From positions 434,001-498,000 of the forward strand of contig NC_069087.1 of NCBI RefSeq assembly GCF_947172395.1: a DNA stretch of 64,000 nucleotides, given 5' to 3'. The notes under the pieces are model-generated. The model was not told the DNA's origin. It made no database searches and worked only from the letters and a program-made list of their open reading frames with translations. The position numbers and the translations under genes were made by a program. Source of the DNA: Bicyclus anynana (lineage: Eukaryota > Arthropoda > Insecta > Lepidoptera > Nymphalidae). Numbering within the stretch: the stretch's first letter is position 1; every line of letters begins with the position of its first letter. Of this stretch, positions 44,118 through 57,900 are shown piece by piece.

Positions 44118-44751
44118 TAAAGTAATGCATTTATTTCAATACATGGATTGTGGCAACTAATGCTTGTTGTTTGATTAAAACGAAGGCACAAAAGTACTTG
44201 TTGGTACAATAGTACTCAGAGTAAGTGCTTAAAGGACTCAATATTAACTTGTATTGGAATTTGGAAAATGGATTTTTCATTTTCTATTATTTGTAACGTT
44301 ATAAATACTACTGCTCAGCGTTTTCACTACTTATGTTCTAAAATATTCTTTGTTATTTTTTTTCAATGTCATTATTTAATTGTCTGCTCATGATCAAAAT
44401 TATGTTGACTCCACTCCAAAATGAGTCATTTAAGACCAAAAACATGATGCCTTACTCCACTAAGAAAATAACCTTAAATAGTGAAGATAAATGTTAAAAC
44501 TAAGGACACTATTTAGTTAAGCTTCCCTACTTTCTATAATATAGACACTTGTCTTGTGTAAAGTAATTCCTAGTACAAGATATGATATCAAGTGATTCAG
44601 TCAATTGCAGCACTATTTAGTATTAATTTTAGTGTAGTCCTTGTATGAATACATAAGTATTTGGATATTGTTGACAAATGCAATAAACAACACCAAAAAT
44701 AAACCTGATGTGAAATGTTTATCAACAAACAAATTATTTATAAGAAACTAG

Positions 44752-44972
44752 TGGACACCTGTGACTTTGTCCGTGTGGAATTCAGTTTTTCACAAATCCT
44801 GTGGGAACCATAAATTTTCTGGGATGAAAAGTAGCCTATGTGTTAATCCAGAGTAAAATTTATTTCCACTCCAAATTTCAGTCAAATCGCTTTAGTAGCC
44901 GCAGCATATAAGAGGAACAACATACAGACTTACACAAAAATTTTGCCTCTATAATATTAGTGTGATACACTC
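44752..44972 (-). repeat. Dispersed repeat, CACACTAATATTATAAAG type (inverted)
   Basis: CCTCTATAATATTAGTGTGA at the right end, AAATTTATTTCCACTCCAAA and CACAAATCCTGTGGGAACCA are the reverse of 30037-30240. Confidence 0.65.
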
Positions 44973-45123
44973 CATCTAATTGTTTATCCATGGGCAAGGT
45001 ACCCAATTAGCTGGTGCCCTTCTGGATGGCAAGACTTATCCTTTGGCTCAAATAAGAGCCAATTACTACCAGAGCAATTAATAAGAAATTAGAAGAATAA
45101 TGACGTGCTTTTTCTATATTCAT

Positions 45124-45310
45124 CTATAATATAAAAATTAATCACTAAATGTGTTGCTAAGCTCAAATCTTGCATGGCTGAACCAATTTGGCTAATTCTT
45201 TTTTAGAATATTTCTTGGAGTATGACAATGGTTTTAATAGATTTTTTTTAAGGGTAGAGATGGGGAATAAGCACACAAGTCTAAGCAAAGCTTGACCGGG
45301 TCTACTAGTT
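45124..45310 (+). repeat. Dispersed repeat, end GGGTCTACTAGT
   Basis: Ends AAGCAAAGCTTGACCGGGTC then TACTAGT, matching 3035-3385, preceded by a run of T and GGGTAGAGATGGGGAATAAG. Confidence 0.5.
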
Positions 45311-45952
45311 TTTAATGTTTTTTGATAAATATTTCACATTGATTTTGACTTTAGTGTAGTTAGTACTTACTAAGTGTTTATATCCTATTTTTGTGGACTG
45401 TACACTTTTAGACTTTTAATTATTATATTTAACAATATTCTATATTATGCTTTGTTATTTGTGTATAAAGAAAAAATTAAAATGACATTCCAATTATGCA
45501 TTGTGTATTGTTACAACCCTGAAGGGATTAGGGAAAAATATTTAATACATAAAATATTATGATCTGCAAATCATACTCACTAATAAAGTTTACAACCAAC
45601 TTCATTTGCATAATGTGAATATTTAAATTGTTCAAGGTAGAGGTACTCTGTACTCTCAATAATTTTGTTGTTAATGCATATATCATAACTGACAATTAGT
45701 GTGAAACTTATATTTTTTTATGGACAGAGGTAGATGGAGATATAGGTTGATTAATTAATTTTTTAAAGTCCCAGATAAAGCTGGATGTGTTTGGAACCCT
45801 CTTACCTTTTATTTGAAGTTTATGTTAGTTAGCAACATTGCAGGTGATAAAGGCCATTCATGTGGCAGAGAACATTAGAGTGACTACAATGAAAATCCGA
45901 TTTGTAATATCTATAAAGGTATATTATATATTTATTTATAAGTCGACGGTCC

Positions 45953-48900
45953 TCAAGTGACGAGTGTGCAGTCTAGGTCCTCGTCGCGGCCGTCCGCCAC
46001 GCCGCGCCGCAGCACGCGCGTCACCACGTCGCCCAGCGCCTCCCGCCCGCCCTCTTCCAGCAGGGACATGCATTGCTGGGGGCATTCACACATTTGTAAT
46101 GCATACTGAACAAACTATTTAGAAACAGTTGGAACATCCAGAATATTTTAATGGAGTTATTATAAAAAAAAACGAGTGTGCTATAAACCACATGAATGAA
46201 GTATAATTTTAACTCTCTCTATAAGTGCTTTATTTGTGCTATAGCTGTCTCCAGAGATTTCTACTGTTCCCATGACAATATGGAGATAAGTGTAGCCTAT
46301 GTGCTAGTAGGTAGTAGTATATACAATAATCTGTTTGCCAAATTTCATCCAGAACTGTTTAGCTGTTATAATGGTTGTCACTAACTCTACTGTTTTATAT
46401 ATACTTATAAAAGCAAAAGTAAGTCTGTCTGTTTGTTACCAATAAACCAATTGCAATACATTTTGTGAACAGATACAACTCTTACCTTGGAGAAGAACAT
46501 TGCCTACTTGTGTCAACTTGAACATTCCTTCTCTAGGGGGGAATAACAATTCTCGCAGACGAAGACCGATGGGTCAGGTTGAACAATATAAATGGCGGCA
46601 CCTGGTGGAAGGTCTCGTCCTGCGGCAGCCGCAGCACGGCGCGCAGCGCGATCTCCGAGTTGGCGCGCACGTAGGTGTTCTTCTCCTTGGTGCCGTTGAC
46701 GAGCGCCGGCAGCAGCGCGCGCAGCACGTCCGCGCCGCGGCCCTCCGCGCGCAGCGCCCCGCCGCGCCCCACCAGCGTGCTGGCGCGCGCCATCAGCTGC
46801 TTCACCTCGTTGCTGCTGTGGTTCATACTCTGCACACCAACACAACAACATTACTTCGTATCGTTCGTCGTTATCAACCCATATTCGGCTCACTGCTGAG
46901 CTCGAGCCTTCTCTCAGAATGGGAGTTAGGCCAATAGTCCACCACGCTGGCCCAATGCGGATTGGCAGACTTCCACACGCTTAAAAAAAATCTAAGGCAT
47001 GCAGGTTTCTTTACATTGTTTTCCTTCACCGTTTCAGACACATATTATTATTTTTTTTTAATGCACACAACTAAAAAGTTGGAGGTTGGAGGAATCAAAC
47101 CCTCACCCTCCAAAATCGGAGGCAGAGGTCATTTCCACTGGGCTATCACGGCTCAACATTACTTCATCTGCATATTTTTAATCGCCTACTACAGGCCTAA
47201 TTCAATCCAATTCATTTATTTGCAGATTGTCTGGATTATAATAACTAACTTTGTATAAATTTGATGAAATCAAATAATTAATATAAAATTCATTAATTCA
47301 CCAGCAGCAAAATTAAGCAAGCTAAGCCAGGATGAGTATTTTTATTGAACTTAATAGCTTTGACTTACACCCACTATGCTGTTCTAATGCAGGTTAGTGA
47401 ACTTAGGATTTATTTATTGTTGACGCTGCGACTTTGAAAATTGAGCGGGCAGCATTGTGGCCGCTATGTTTTTGTTGCTGTCTATTGCTTTGCTGACCGC
47501 GTTAGCAAAAACGCGTGGAGATAAGTCGGAAAATTAGGGTTTTTATGTTTCCGTATGACCACTTCTTTTTTACGTTGATATATATTGTAGCGTACTTGAC
47601 GAAGTTTGAGCGCGTGTAAATTTGGACAGTAAAATTATTCTGGATTGAAGTGCATAGTGGTGTGGTATCTGAAAGAGGCTTGCGGTGGCTCGCAGACGGG
47701 TGAATACATAAAATAAATACACAATTCTCGACCTACACGAGACATTACACATTCATATCGCCCAGCAGCTGGGGCCAACCAACCCAGGTCTAACCAATTG
47801 TTTGAAGGCTTTCGTTTCTCGGTATAGCGCCGTATTACGAACTAGTTTCACCCGCGTGGTTCCCATTCCCGTAGGAATGCGGGGATAATAAATAGCCTAT
47901 AGCCTTCCTCGACAAATGGGCTATCTAACAATGAAAGAATATTTCAAATCGAATCAGTGAGGAAGCTGGAGGTTTGCCCATACATTTATTTATTACTCTA
48001 TTTGTACAGCAAAATTAGACAAATTGACTCTGTAATAGTCACTACATGCTTCTACGGCGTAGTAACACCACCAACTTTCCATCTCCAGGTTGCTACCGAG
48101 AATTTCTTAAAAGAAAAAATCTTTCAAAACTCAACCTAGAAGAACCTGCTGCTGGAAGCAGCAAACTGCGATAAACATTTCTTCACGCTTAGTGCATGAT
48201 TGCTATTAAATTAATCCTACTGTCACTTATTCAGTATCCAGTCCCTGAAGTATTTGTCTCACCATAAAATAATTTAAACACATGACAGCTCACTAGATGG
48301 CGCTAGCAGTCACGTAAGCCGCGCTATCGAAGTACTATACGAACCACATAACATTTAATTGGTCAATGTAGAGTGCAGACTACTTCTTAGTAGATTCTAC
48401 TGGGTATTATTGATGATTGATGAATATTTTTGAAAGTAATTATATACTTGATCGTATAAAATTACTTAAATAAATAAATAGTAAATAAAAAACTCAGCAC
48501 TAATTTAATAGTTATTACTTAATATTGAAATCTATAAATAGATTTCGCTTAACCTTGAGATGAGACAACAGTGGTATTATTTTCGAGTAGTGAAATATAA
48601 GTCAATAATAATTAACAAAAAATCACAAAAACTGTGATTAAGGATTGAAGGAGGTCTGTGACTGTCAGTGAACGGTAGTATAAAATGAACTTACCCTAAC
48701 AAACTGCGACAGGATGTTCGGCGGGACGGTTCTGTCTTTCTCCAGCAAGTAGCATATCAGGTATCCTATGCCCCGGATGCCATTGCACACTATGGGTATT
48801 TTGTCGCTCGTCAAATATCCGAGCAACGCTTTATCGATTTTCTCTTCGAAATGGTCCCGGTATATCTGATCGGGGGTTTCTTTTAACGCTACGAACAGAG

Positions 48901-51900
48901 CGCACGAGCGGCCGTGCGTCAGGAGCCAATCTTCCGCCGCTTGCGCCGACTGCGGGGTGGGGTTCCCGGCAGCCAGCACGTGGTGCAGTAACGCCGCGTC
49001 CCTGTGCGCTGTGGTGAGGCAGTGCAGCAGCGCGCCGAGGCAGCCGCCCGCCATGCTGCGCGGCGGGTCCTCGGGGTGCGCCAGCAGCGCCGGACACGTC
49101 AGCATGGCCAGCACGGTCAGCGCGAGCTGCTCCGACATTTTGTCGCCGCCATTCGTTATCACGCTTCGTAAGGCTTGAAGCATTGTTTCTGAGAAAAAAC
49201 AAATTAAAAATGCTTTGCAGTTGTCGCAGATAGCCAATATTTTAAATTGGAAATATTTGTCGAAATAATGTTTGAATAAATATCAGTTTGGAGTGTTGCA
49301 ATGTCAAAGCAGACCAGGCGGCAGCATGCGACCAACGACAGAGCAATGTCGAGCAATGTCCCAGGGTAGGCCTCCACAAGTTGGCGCATATACCTACCCT
49401 TGACAGTCAAGTCGTCGGCGTTCTTGACCCCGTTGTGCACCTCAAGGAACAGCGGGTCGGCGCGCGTGTGGATGAGCACGAGCTGCGACAGCGCCAGCCC
49501 CGCCTTGATGCGCACGGGCCGGTTGGCGTCGCTCAGCCCCTTCACGAACGTGGTCTGCAGCTGCGGCAGGAACTGCTTCAGCATCACCCCCACCTGTACA
49601 CATATCACATTCACATCACAAGACCGACTCTCTAGTGTCGTGCCGGCACAACAAAATTATGAATCTCGGTGTACGTAGTTTTTCATTATATTTTCATTTT
49701 TGCGATCATCAACTAAGAAACATTAAAGTACGCATCCAATGAGCCTCATTCCTGGGAATGTTTCGCTAAGTACAGCACCGATGAGATTCAAAACATAACG
49801 TACAACCCGTGCTGCCCCTAGCGGATTTTTTTATATTGTTGACTTGTTGTGGGCTCTTCTCGGACCAAGGCGCCGTTTGGCACCCTCGTAACTTTAATTT
49901 AAAGTTTTCGACTATAATTGCCACCATTAATTTAATGCCACCATTTTTTGATTTGATTTGATTATCTTCTTTCCCAGGAAAGAGTAAGGCAGGCTATTTT
50001 CGTCGATAGGCCCATCACATACCTTGGACAAGAGCAAGGCCAGCGTCTCCAGCACCGCCGCCTTGACGCTGGAGTTGAACCGGTCGCCCAGGATGCGGAT
50101 GAGCGGGCCGGTGATGTGCACCACGGAGGGCTGGATGGCGGGCGCCGTGGTCAGCCTGATCACCTCGCCCAGCATCAGCGCCGCGTTCTCCTTCTCCTCC
50201 GGCAGCCCGTTGAGGATCGCCTCGCGGAACAGCGGCAGGATCGGCGCTATGCCCTGAATACGATGATATGGTTTCACAACTATCACTTACAACTATGAAT
50301 GAATGAATGAATGATTATTTGTCCACGTTCTATATTGATGTAGCAAAAGTTACCAAAATTTGTTTAGTTTAATATAAGCCTCGATAGACTGTAAAGGAGC
50401 CAGACTGGAACAGGAATATTGGTCATATTTATATAGATATGGCAAATATTCTTTCATAATTCTTCCACAATTATTTTAATTAAAATTAGAAAAGGTACCG
50501 TAGGGCTAGGGTCGGAGTAGAGTCGGGTAGGGAAGAAGTGTATTATAATATAATAATAATTGGCCGACTACAAAGTTTCATTTGTTGTACAACATTTATA
50601 TTAAAAAATAGGACACAAACAAAAACTTCAAATCAAATATTAATAATAAAAAATCACTTTATTTAATATTTTTATATTTATAAGTCATTTTTGAATATGA
50701 ATATCGTGTGCGCTTATTCCGACAGCTGCAGGTCATTCAATACGCGTAGTGTGGACAGTGACTGCCCACAACTGATGCACCTGACTTAGGGCCCCGGCCC
50801 CGCGCGCAGTCATACGTCCCCCGTCGCCCGCATATCGTAAGACTGCCAAGCATGCCAAGTAATATAGCCAGTAAATAGAAACCAAAGTACTGGTATACCT
50901 TGGGCAAGCAGAAGCCGGGCAAGGGCTCGCCCTTGAGGTCGGCGGCGGCGTAGCGCACCGCCTGGCGCACCTCCGACACGTAGCCCAGCTGCTTCTCCGC
51001 CTCCAGCGTGCGCGTCAGCGCCGCCAGCGCCTCCCACGCCATCACCAGCACCTCGCGCTCTCTGCACACACGCGAAATGGTGTTTTGGATTGGCAATCAA
51101 TTAGTGCAAGCGCATTCCACCATAGGCTGCGTCACTGATTACCATCAGGCTTGATAGCATCTAAACGATGGCATATACATTGAAAATAATAAATAATAAA
51201 AAATACTACAGGTTACATATAAACCGCGTTATACCAAGAAAATATAACCTAGTCTAGTAATTATTTCCTCCTTATTTCCTCCTTATTTCCTCCTAAAAGT
51301 TACTACACTACTCGGCTTACTTCAGGACTTCAAAGCAAAGTGTCGATGCTAGTAATGTATTTGAGGCGTTATGGTTCAGACACTGTAATGTAATGGCTGT
51401 AAGCAGTCGTAATGCGCATACTTCTCGGCGAACAGCAGCAGCAGGCCGCGCAGCAGCGCCGGCACGTGCGGGATGAGGTCGGCGCGCGTGTGCGTCACGA
51501 AGGCGCACAGCAGCGCCGCCGCCGCGCGCCGCCGCTCCGCCGCCGCCGCGTCGGCGCCCGGCGCGCCCGTGCGCACGCACTCCATCAACGTGTCGATTAT
51601 ACTGGAAACAAAACAGCAGCGTATTAAAGGGCAGCAGCCGCGCCGCAGCTGTCACTCAGTATGTATGTATGTATGTCGTGTAACGGTAAACGATGCTTAG
51701 TAAAATGTATTGTAAACGGGTAAACGCGTAAAGAGGCTGCGCGAACTTGACAAATCGTGCAAATTATTTCGAGCAGTTAAAAATACTTATTTATCATATG
51801 ATAATTATAATCAGTAGATAAAGCGAGCAGTCGTACCATCTGACGCCGGCGTCGTCCAGCACGGGCAGCAGCGCGTCGCGGCAGTACTCCAGCTCGCGCA

Positions 51901-54900
51901 CCTCGGCCGGCGAGCCGCGCGCCGCCACCAGCGCCGCCAGCAGCGCGGGCAGCACGCGCGGCAGGTGGCGCACCAGCGCGTTGCCGGCCGCCGCCGCCAG
52001 CGCCGACAGCGCGCGCGTGTCCGCCGCGCCGCCGCCGCCGCCCGTCAGCACCGGCACCAGGTAGGGCAGCACGGCGCGCGACTTGATGGCCATGACCTGC
52101 TTGAGCCCGTCCAGCGTGGCGTCGGCCACGGCGGGGTCGGGGTGGCGCAGCGCGTCCAGCATGGGCGGCAGGATGTCGTCCAGCGCCTTGTTGCCGATGG
52201 TGGCGTGCAGCGAGTCGAAGGCGCGCGCCGCCGCCATGCGCACCTCGGGCAGCTCGTCGCACAGCGCCGTGCGCACCGTCGGCACCTGCGGCACGCGCGC
52301 GGTCACTACGGGCGTCACACGGCACGACACACGGCACACGGAGCACGTACCAGCCCGTCCGCGAAGCTCAGCACGGCGTCGCGCGAGGTGGAGGCGAGGA
52401 TCTCCCCCAGCCCGATGCACACGCCCTGACGCTGGTCGGCGCGCTCCGAGCGCAGCCCGCGCTCCAGGATGGGCACGATGTCCGGCAGCACGCGCTCGCC
52501 GAGCTGCAACATAGTACAGCGATCGCTGAATTGTTTACCTTCACCTTTCGATAAAATATGCAATTGATTTTTGCATCGCCAATATTTTATTTTCAAACCA
52601 GAAATTTATATAGATTCATGACTTACAAGTTAACATTTTAATAGAACCTTCATAGAAATCGATAATAAGTAACAAAAAGTGTACTCACTTTCCTAACCAA
52701 GTCGCCGAGCGTCCTGGCCGCCACCTGTCTCTTGTCGTAGCTGGTGGACGCGAGGCAGCCCAGCAGCAAGTTGAACAGCGTCGGCAGAATCTCGCGAAGA
52801 GTTTTCGGCGTATTCGTCACCACCACCTACACAAAAAGAACATTCATCACATCTTAGTGATGACACGATGTTTTTATAATTACATTGATTAGTTAGTGAA
52901 CGAGTGTTTACTTATTCAAATGTTTTGATTTGACTCATGCTTTTAATGAACCTACCAGGATAACGGCTACTTCAGGGACATGTCTGGATAATATATTTTA
53001 CAATTGTGTGATTGAAAAAAAGATGATAATAAATAAATTAGGCTCTGATCATAGTGGTCAAATAATAACTATTTTAAACAATAAATCCAATAGCAACCAA
53101 TGGTTCAAGTATAGGCCGATAACTGAAGGTAAATTAGAGCGATTTAAAAGCACATTTCTTCAAAAATTCCATGTCTTTCATTTAAAAATAGTTACCCAGA
53201 CAGGCTATTTGGTACACTGTTCAAGACAATAGACAAAGAGTTTTGTAAAATTTTCAACTTTAAACATATTAATGTTACTCAAAAATTAAAGTTTAGCGAA
53301 TGGGCTACTGTAGGCATTTACAAAAGTAGAGACAGATTGTACGAGTTGTACGAGGAGAAACAGTATAATCAAACGCGAACTTATTTAGAACATGTAAAAA
53401 ACTATTCAAAAATTTTCAAACGTGTTTGTATTCTTGCAAAATCATTACACATCAAAGATAGAATAATAAAATCTGAAAACAAGGTACAAACAATCTGGAA
53501 CTTAATTAATAAAGAATCAGGCAAAATTAGACCACGTGATATGAGTTTTGAATTAATTGTCAATGATAAAAAGATAAACACCGATAACGAGGTTGTTAAT
53601 GCCTTTGAAGACTTTTTCCAGAATGTTCCTATCTTGTTAACAGAATCACTGGACTCTTCTGCTACGGAAGCCCAGAGGATATTAAGAGGCCCTGTTAAAG
53701 AGTGCAACATTCTTTTTGAATTTCATCATATAACTGTATCAGACATTAAAAAAACTTTTAAACTGTTAAAATTAAAAAGAACTGGAGACATGTGGGGCAT
53801 GTCAGTGAAAGTAATATCTAACATCATTGATGTCATTGCTCCCCACTTAGCTATTATTTTTAATGAATGCGTGGAATTGGGTATCTTTCTGAACCTAATG
53901 AAACATGGCAAACTGTTACCACTTTTTAAATCAGGTGACAAAACTGATGTTAATAATTATAGACCAATTACAATACTGCCAACACTTAGTAAGGTTTTTG
54001 AAAAAATCATTTTAAATCAACTTTTAAGTCATTTTAATTTGAATAATTTATTTCATCCTGAACAGTATGGTTTTACTAAAGGTTGCAGTACAACTGATGC
54101 AGGTGCTAAACTTTTAAAACATATATATGATGCATGGGAAAATGCTAAGAATGCTATTGGTGTATTTTGTGATTTGTCCAAAGCATTCGATTGTGTTGAC
54201 CATAACATTCTTTTACTTAAGTTAAGCCACTATGGCATAAAAAGTGTTGCACTTGATCTCATCGCCTCTTATCTTAGTGATAGAACACAAAAGGTATGCA
54301 TAAATGATTCAAAGTCTCGCGGTTTTTCTAACACAATGGGCGTCCCACAAGGTTCAATTCTGGGTCCTTTTCTATTCCTAGTGTACATAAACGATTTACC
54401 ACACCATGTTAGCGGCATCTGTGAGATAGTACTGTTTGCTGACGACACATCCCTAATTTTTAAGAGTGACAGAAGTAAAGATAATTCCGACGATGTAAAC
54501 CGTGCCATATCGCATGTGTCGCATTGGTTCACTGTTAACAACTTACTTTTAAATGCAAAGAAAACTAAATGTATTGAATTTTCATTACCAAATGTTATAA
54601 AATTAGATAAGTCTATAATGATCAATGGTGAAACACTAGAAATAGAGAATTCCACAGTTTTCCAGGGAGTGACCTTGGATTCCAAACTTCAGTGGGGTGC
54701 TCATATAGAAAAACTGTCAGGTAAACTCAGCTCAGCTGCTTTTGCAGTGAGAAAAATAAGACAGTTTACTGATGTTGATACAGCTAGACTTGTTTATTTT
54801 GCGTACTTTCACAGCGTAATGTCTTACGGTATTTTGTTGTGGGGCAAGGCTGCTGATATACATTCTATATTTGTACTTCAAAAAAGGGCAATTTGAGTAA

Positions 54901-57900
54901 CAGTACCCTGTCAGTATATATATAACAGTATAGTTTATGTAAGACAAAATATTAATTTGTACAAACGAAAAGGAGATTTAAACCCACGTCTTACTAGACA
55001 CGGGCATAAGTTAGTTATTTCTGCATATCGTCTCCAAAGAGTTAAAAAATCTTTTGTGGGTTTGGGTGTACTCTTCTATAACAAGATCCCCAAGACTGTG
55101 ATGGACTTGCCAATGCACAACTTTAAGCAATGTGTTAAAAACATTTACTTAGTCGAGGTTACTACACTATTGATGAGTTCCTTAACGACAAAGGTGCGGA
55201 GGCCATTGGATCAGCTTCCACCTTCACACAGGACATAAAACTATAAGAAATTGTAATTTAATTGTTATCAAATGTAAATTGTAATACTGTATGAATTTTT
55301 CAAAAGAGCAACTGTTGAGTTTCTTGCCGGTATCTTCTCAGCAGAACCTGCCTTCCGAACCGGTGGTAGAATCTTTACAAATAGTCAACTGACGTGTCAA
55401 AAGTGCTTGTAAACTGAGCCTACTTGAAATAAATGAATTTTGAATTTTGAGGTTGAGTGAAAAGAAAATTGGTGGTAAAACACACCACCTCTCAGAGATG
55501 TTACATAGATGATGTGATGGGTAGCAGCAACAATGATTGTACCATCATTTTGTGGTAGAGTAAACATCTCGAGCAAGTCCCAGGACTTGTGACCTTGGAT
55601 TGGTGGTGGTGGTTTGAGGGATCCCTTTAAAATGCAATAAACACTCATCTCCCCTGCCCGAGATGTTCTCCATGCCCACACTAAACAATTTATGATCAAT
55701 AATTACAACATAAAACATTATCAACAATTACAACACAATACAAAACAAATCTATAACTCTTAGAATCTTTCCCGAAGATCAGGCTTATAGAAGGAATCTC
55801 TTTAAGCAAAAAAAAGCTTTAAGTAAAGGTTGATAGCAATGTCGCGAAATTGCTCACCTTCCAGACGTGCAGCGCCGCCTGGCGCACCATGAGCGCCACG
55901 TCGCTGCGGCCCATGTACAGGCCGGCCAGCACGCGGTTGCGACGCTCCGGGCCCAGCGCGCCCATGATGGCCTTGTGCGAGTGCTCCGTGCCGAAGTTGT
56001 CGTCCTCGGACGCGGTCTCCGTGCTCATCTTGCCCGACACGCCCGAGATGCGGTACAGCAGGTCGCCGAGCAGCTGCACGGAGCTGTACCGGATGCGCCA
56101 GTTGTCGTCGAACAGGCCGCGCTCCAGCTCCGGCAGCAGCAGCTGGATGGCGGACTCGGCGTACAGGTTGACGATGCGCTGGCCGGCCTTCAGCGCCGTC
56201 TCGCGCACGTACTCGTTCTCGTCGGCCAGCGCCTTGAGGATGGGGTTGATGATCTGGCCGATGTAGGGCAGGAACTCGTCCGTGAAGGCGCCCGGCATGT
56301 AGATGAACATCATGATGTAGCCGTCCTTCACGTGCGGCGCGATGTCCGTGCGCTCCGCTGTCGCTATTATATCTGGTTGGATATTTAACAATTGTAAGGA
56401 TCTCAAGTAAAAGCTCGAAAAATTTCACCGAATACAGACAAAAGTTTTTCGAAAACTAAGCTGTTCTGACTTGTCAAAATGTGTTACTAAAAAGCGACTA
56501 AAACAATAAATAAGGCAATACGGTGGTTCGGTACCGGGCATAATCTTGTGCAGTTTGTGCGAGCCGAGGCCTGCGACGACCTCCGAGAGGCCCTGCGCGG
56601 CGCCGGAGCGGTCCACGGACGAGGACTCGGAGGTGAGCGTGTGCATCAGCCACGGCAGCAGCTCCTCGAAGCTGCCCTCGCCCATGCCGCGCACCATGGC
56701 GCCCAGCGCGCGCGCCGACACCGACCGCACCTGCACACACCGCCGTTGTACAACACATACCGCCAGGGGCCAGTGGGGTCGCCGCTCACCGTCAGGCGAG
56801 ATTACCTCGGGCACGGGGTCGAGCAAGGAGCTCTTGAGGCCGGGGATGATGCTGGGCAGGTAGGGCGTGAGGTCCTTCTGGTCGGTGAGCGAGTACATGT
56901 TGCCGATAATCTGCGCGGCCATCTTGCGCGTCTCCGTGCTGCGGTCGAGGAAGGCGCGCTCCACCACCGGCATGATGAGCGCCAGCGACGGCGCGTCGAT
57001 GAAGTGCACGAACTTGGTGTCGAGCAGCGTCTGCAGGCACAGCGACGTCTTGTTGGACGGGTCCTGCAGCGCTTGCAGCAGCACCGGCACGATCGCTGGG
57101 ACACAAGCAGGAATCAGTCTGTTTGCAGGTGAAGCTTCATTGAAGGTATTGAGTATGTTTGACATGTCAAGTGTGTAAAAATTACATGAGTATCATGACA
57201 ATGTGGCATGTTTCTTATGGTAACTTATTGCCTATTGCTGTTATTAAAAAAATCTACAACTTTTGTGATCTTTCTCCTCTATAAATCGTTTTTTTCACGT
57301 GTGAGGGTCGTGACCATCTTCATCATCGATTTTGTTCTTCCTGGTACTTTGATTCATCTTGCCCACCCACCACCACATTAGTTTTGGCAGATAATAATCT
57401 ATCTCAGTGAAGCCTATCTCACCTTGAATCTCCGGGTTCCGTATGACGGAGCCGATGACCTTGAGCGCCTCCGCGCCGGCCTCCTGCACGCGCATGTGCG
57501 AGTCGCTCAGCACCTCGATGAGCTTGGGCACGATGGACGGCAGGCAGGACGACAGCTGCTTGGGCGCGCAGTACGCCATGGCGCCCAGCAGCTCGATGGA
57601 ACCTGTACAGAGTACCACCACCATTGCCTTTTAAATTTAATTTGGCTCATGGGACGGCTCCGCCTTTGTGTCTTGGGTTGTGCTATGAAATATTAAGCTT
57701 TACTTGAATTGGGAAACTTCTTAAAGGCATCTTGTAGTTAGGAGGCTGGTAGTGTTATACTGGTCTTGTGACTTGTCACTTCCAGTCTCAGACCAATTAT
57801 TGTATAGGACCTGCCTCGCTTGACGTTACTTTTCTGTCAATGTATATGATCAACGATCTAATGCGATTATAAAAACTGTCTCTATAGTATCGATATTAAA

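Larger units (their letters stand above)
44118..45952. other. Convergent intergenic region SELENOM-GCN1
   Basis: 3' UTRs of both genes and repeats: an inverted CACACTAATATTATAAAG-type copy (44752-44972) and a GGGTCTACTAGT-type end (45124-45310). No coding gene is seen. Confidence 0.5.

Noticed and set aside
51777..52514. Long Ala/Arg-rich frames over GCN1 exons
   Set aside because: Shadow frames of GC-rich HEAT-repeat exons; the GCN1 frame is conserved and in phase.
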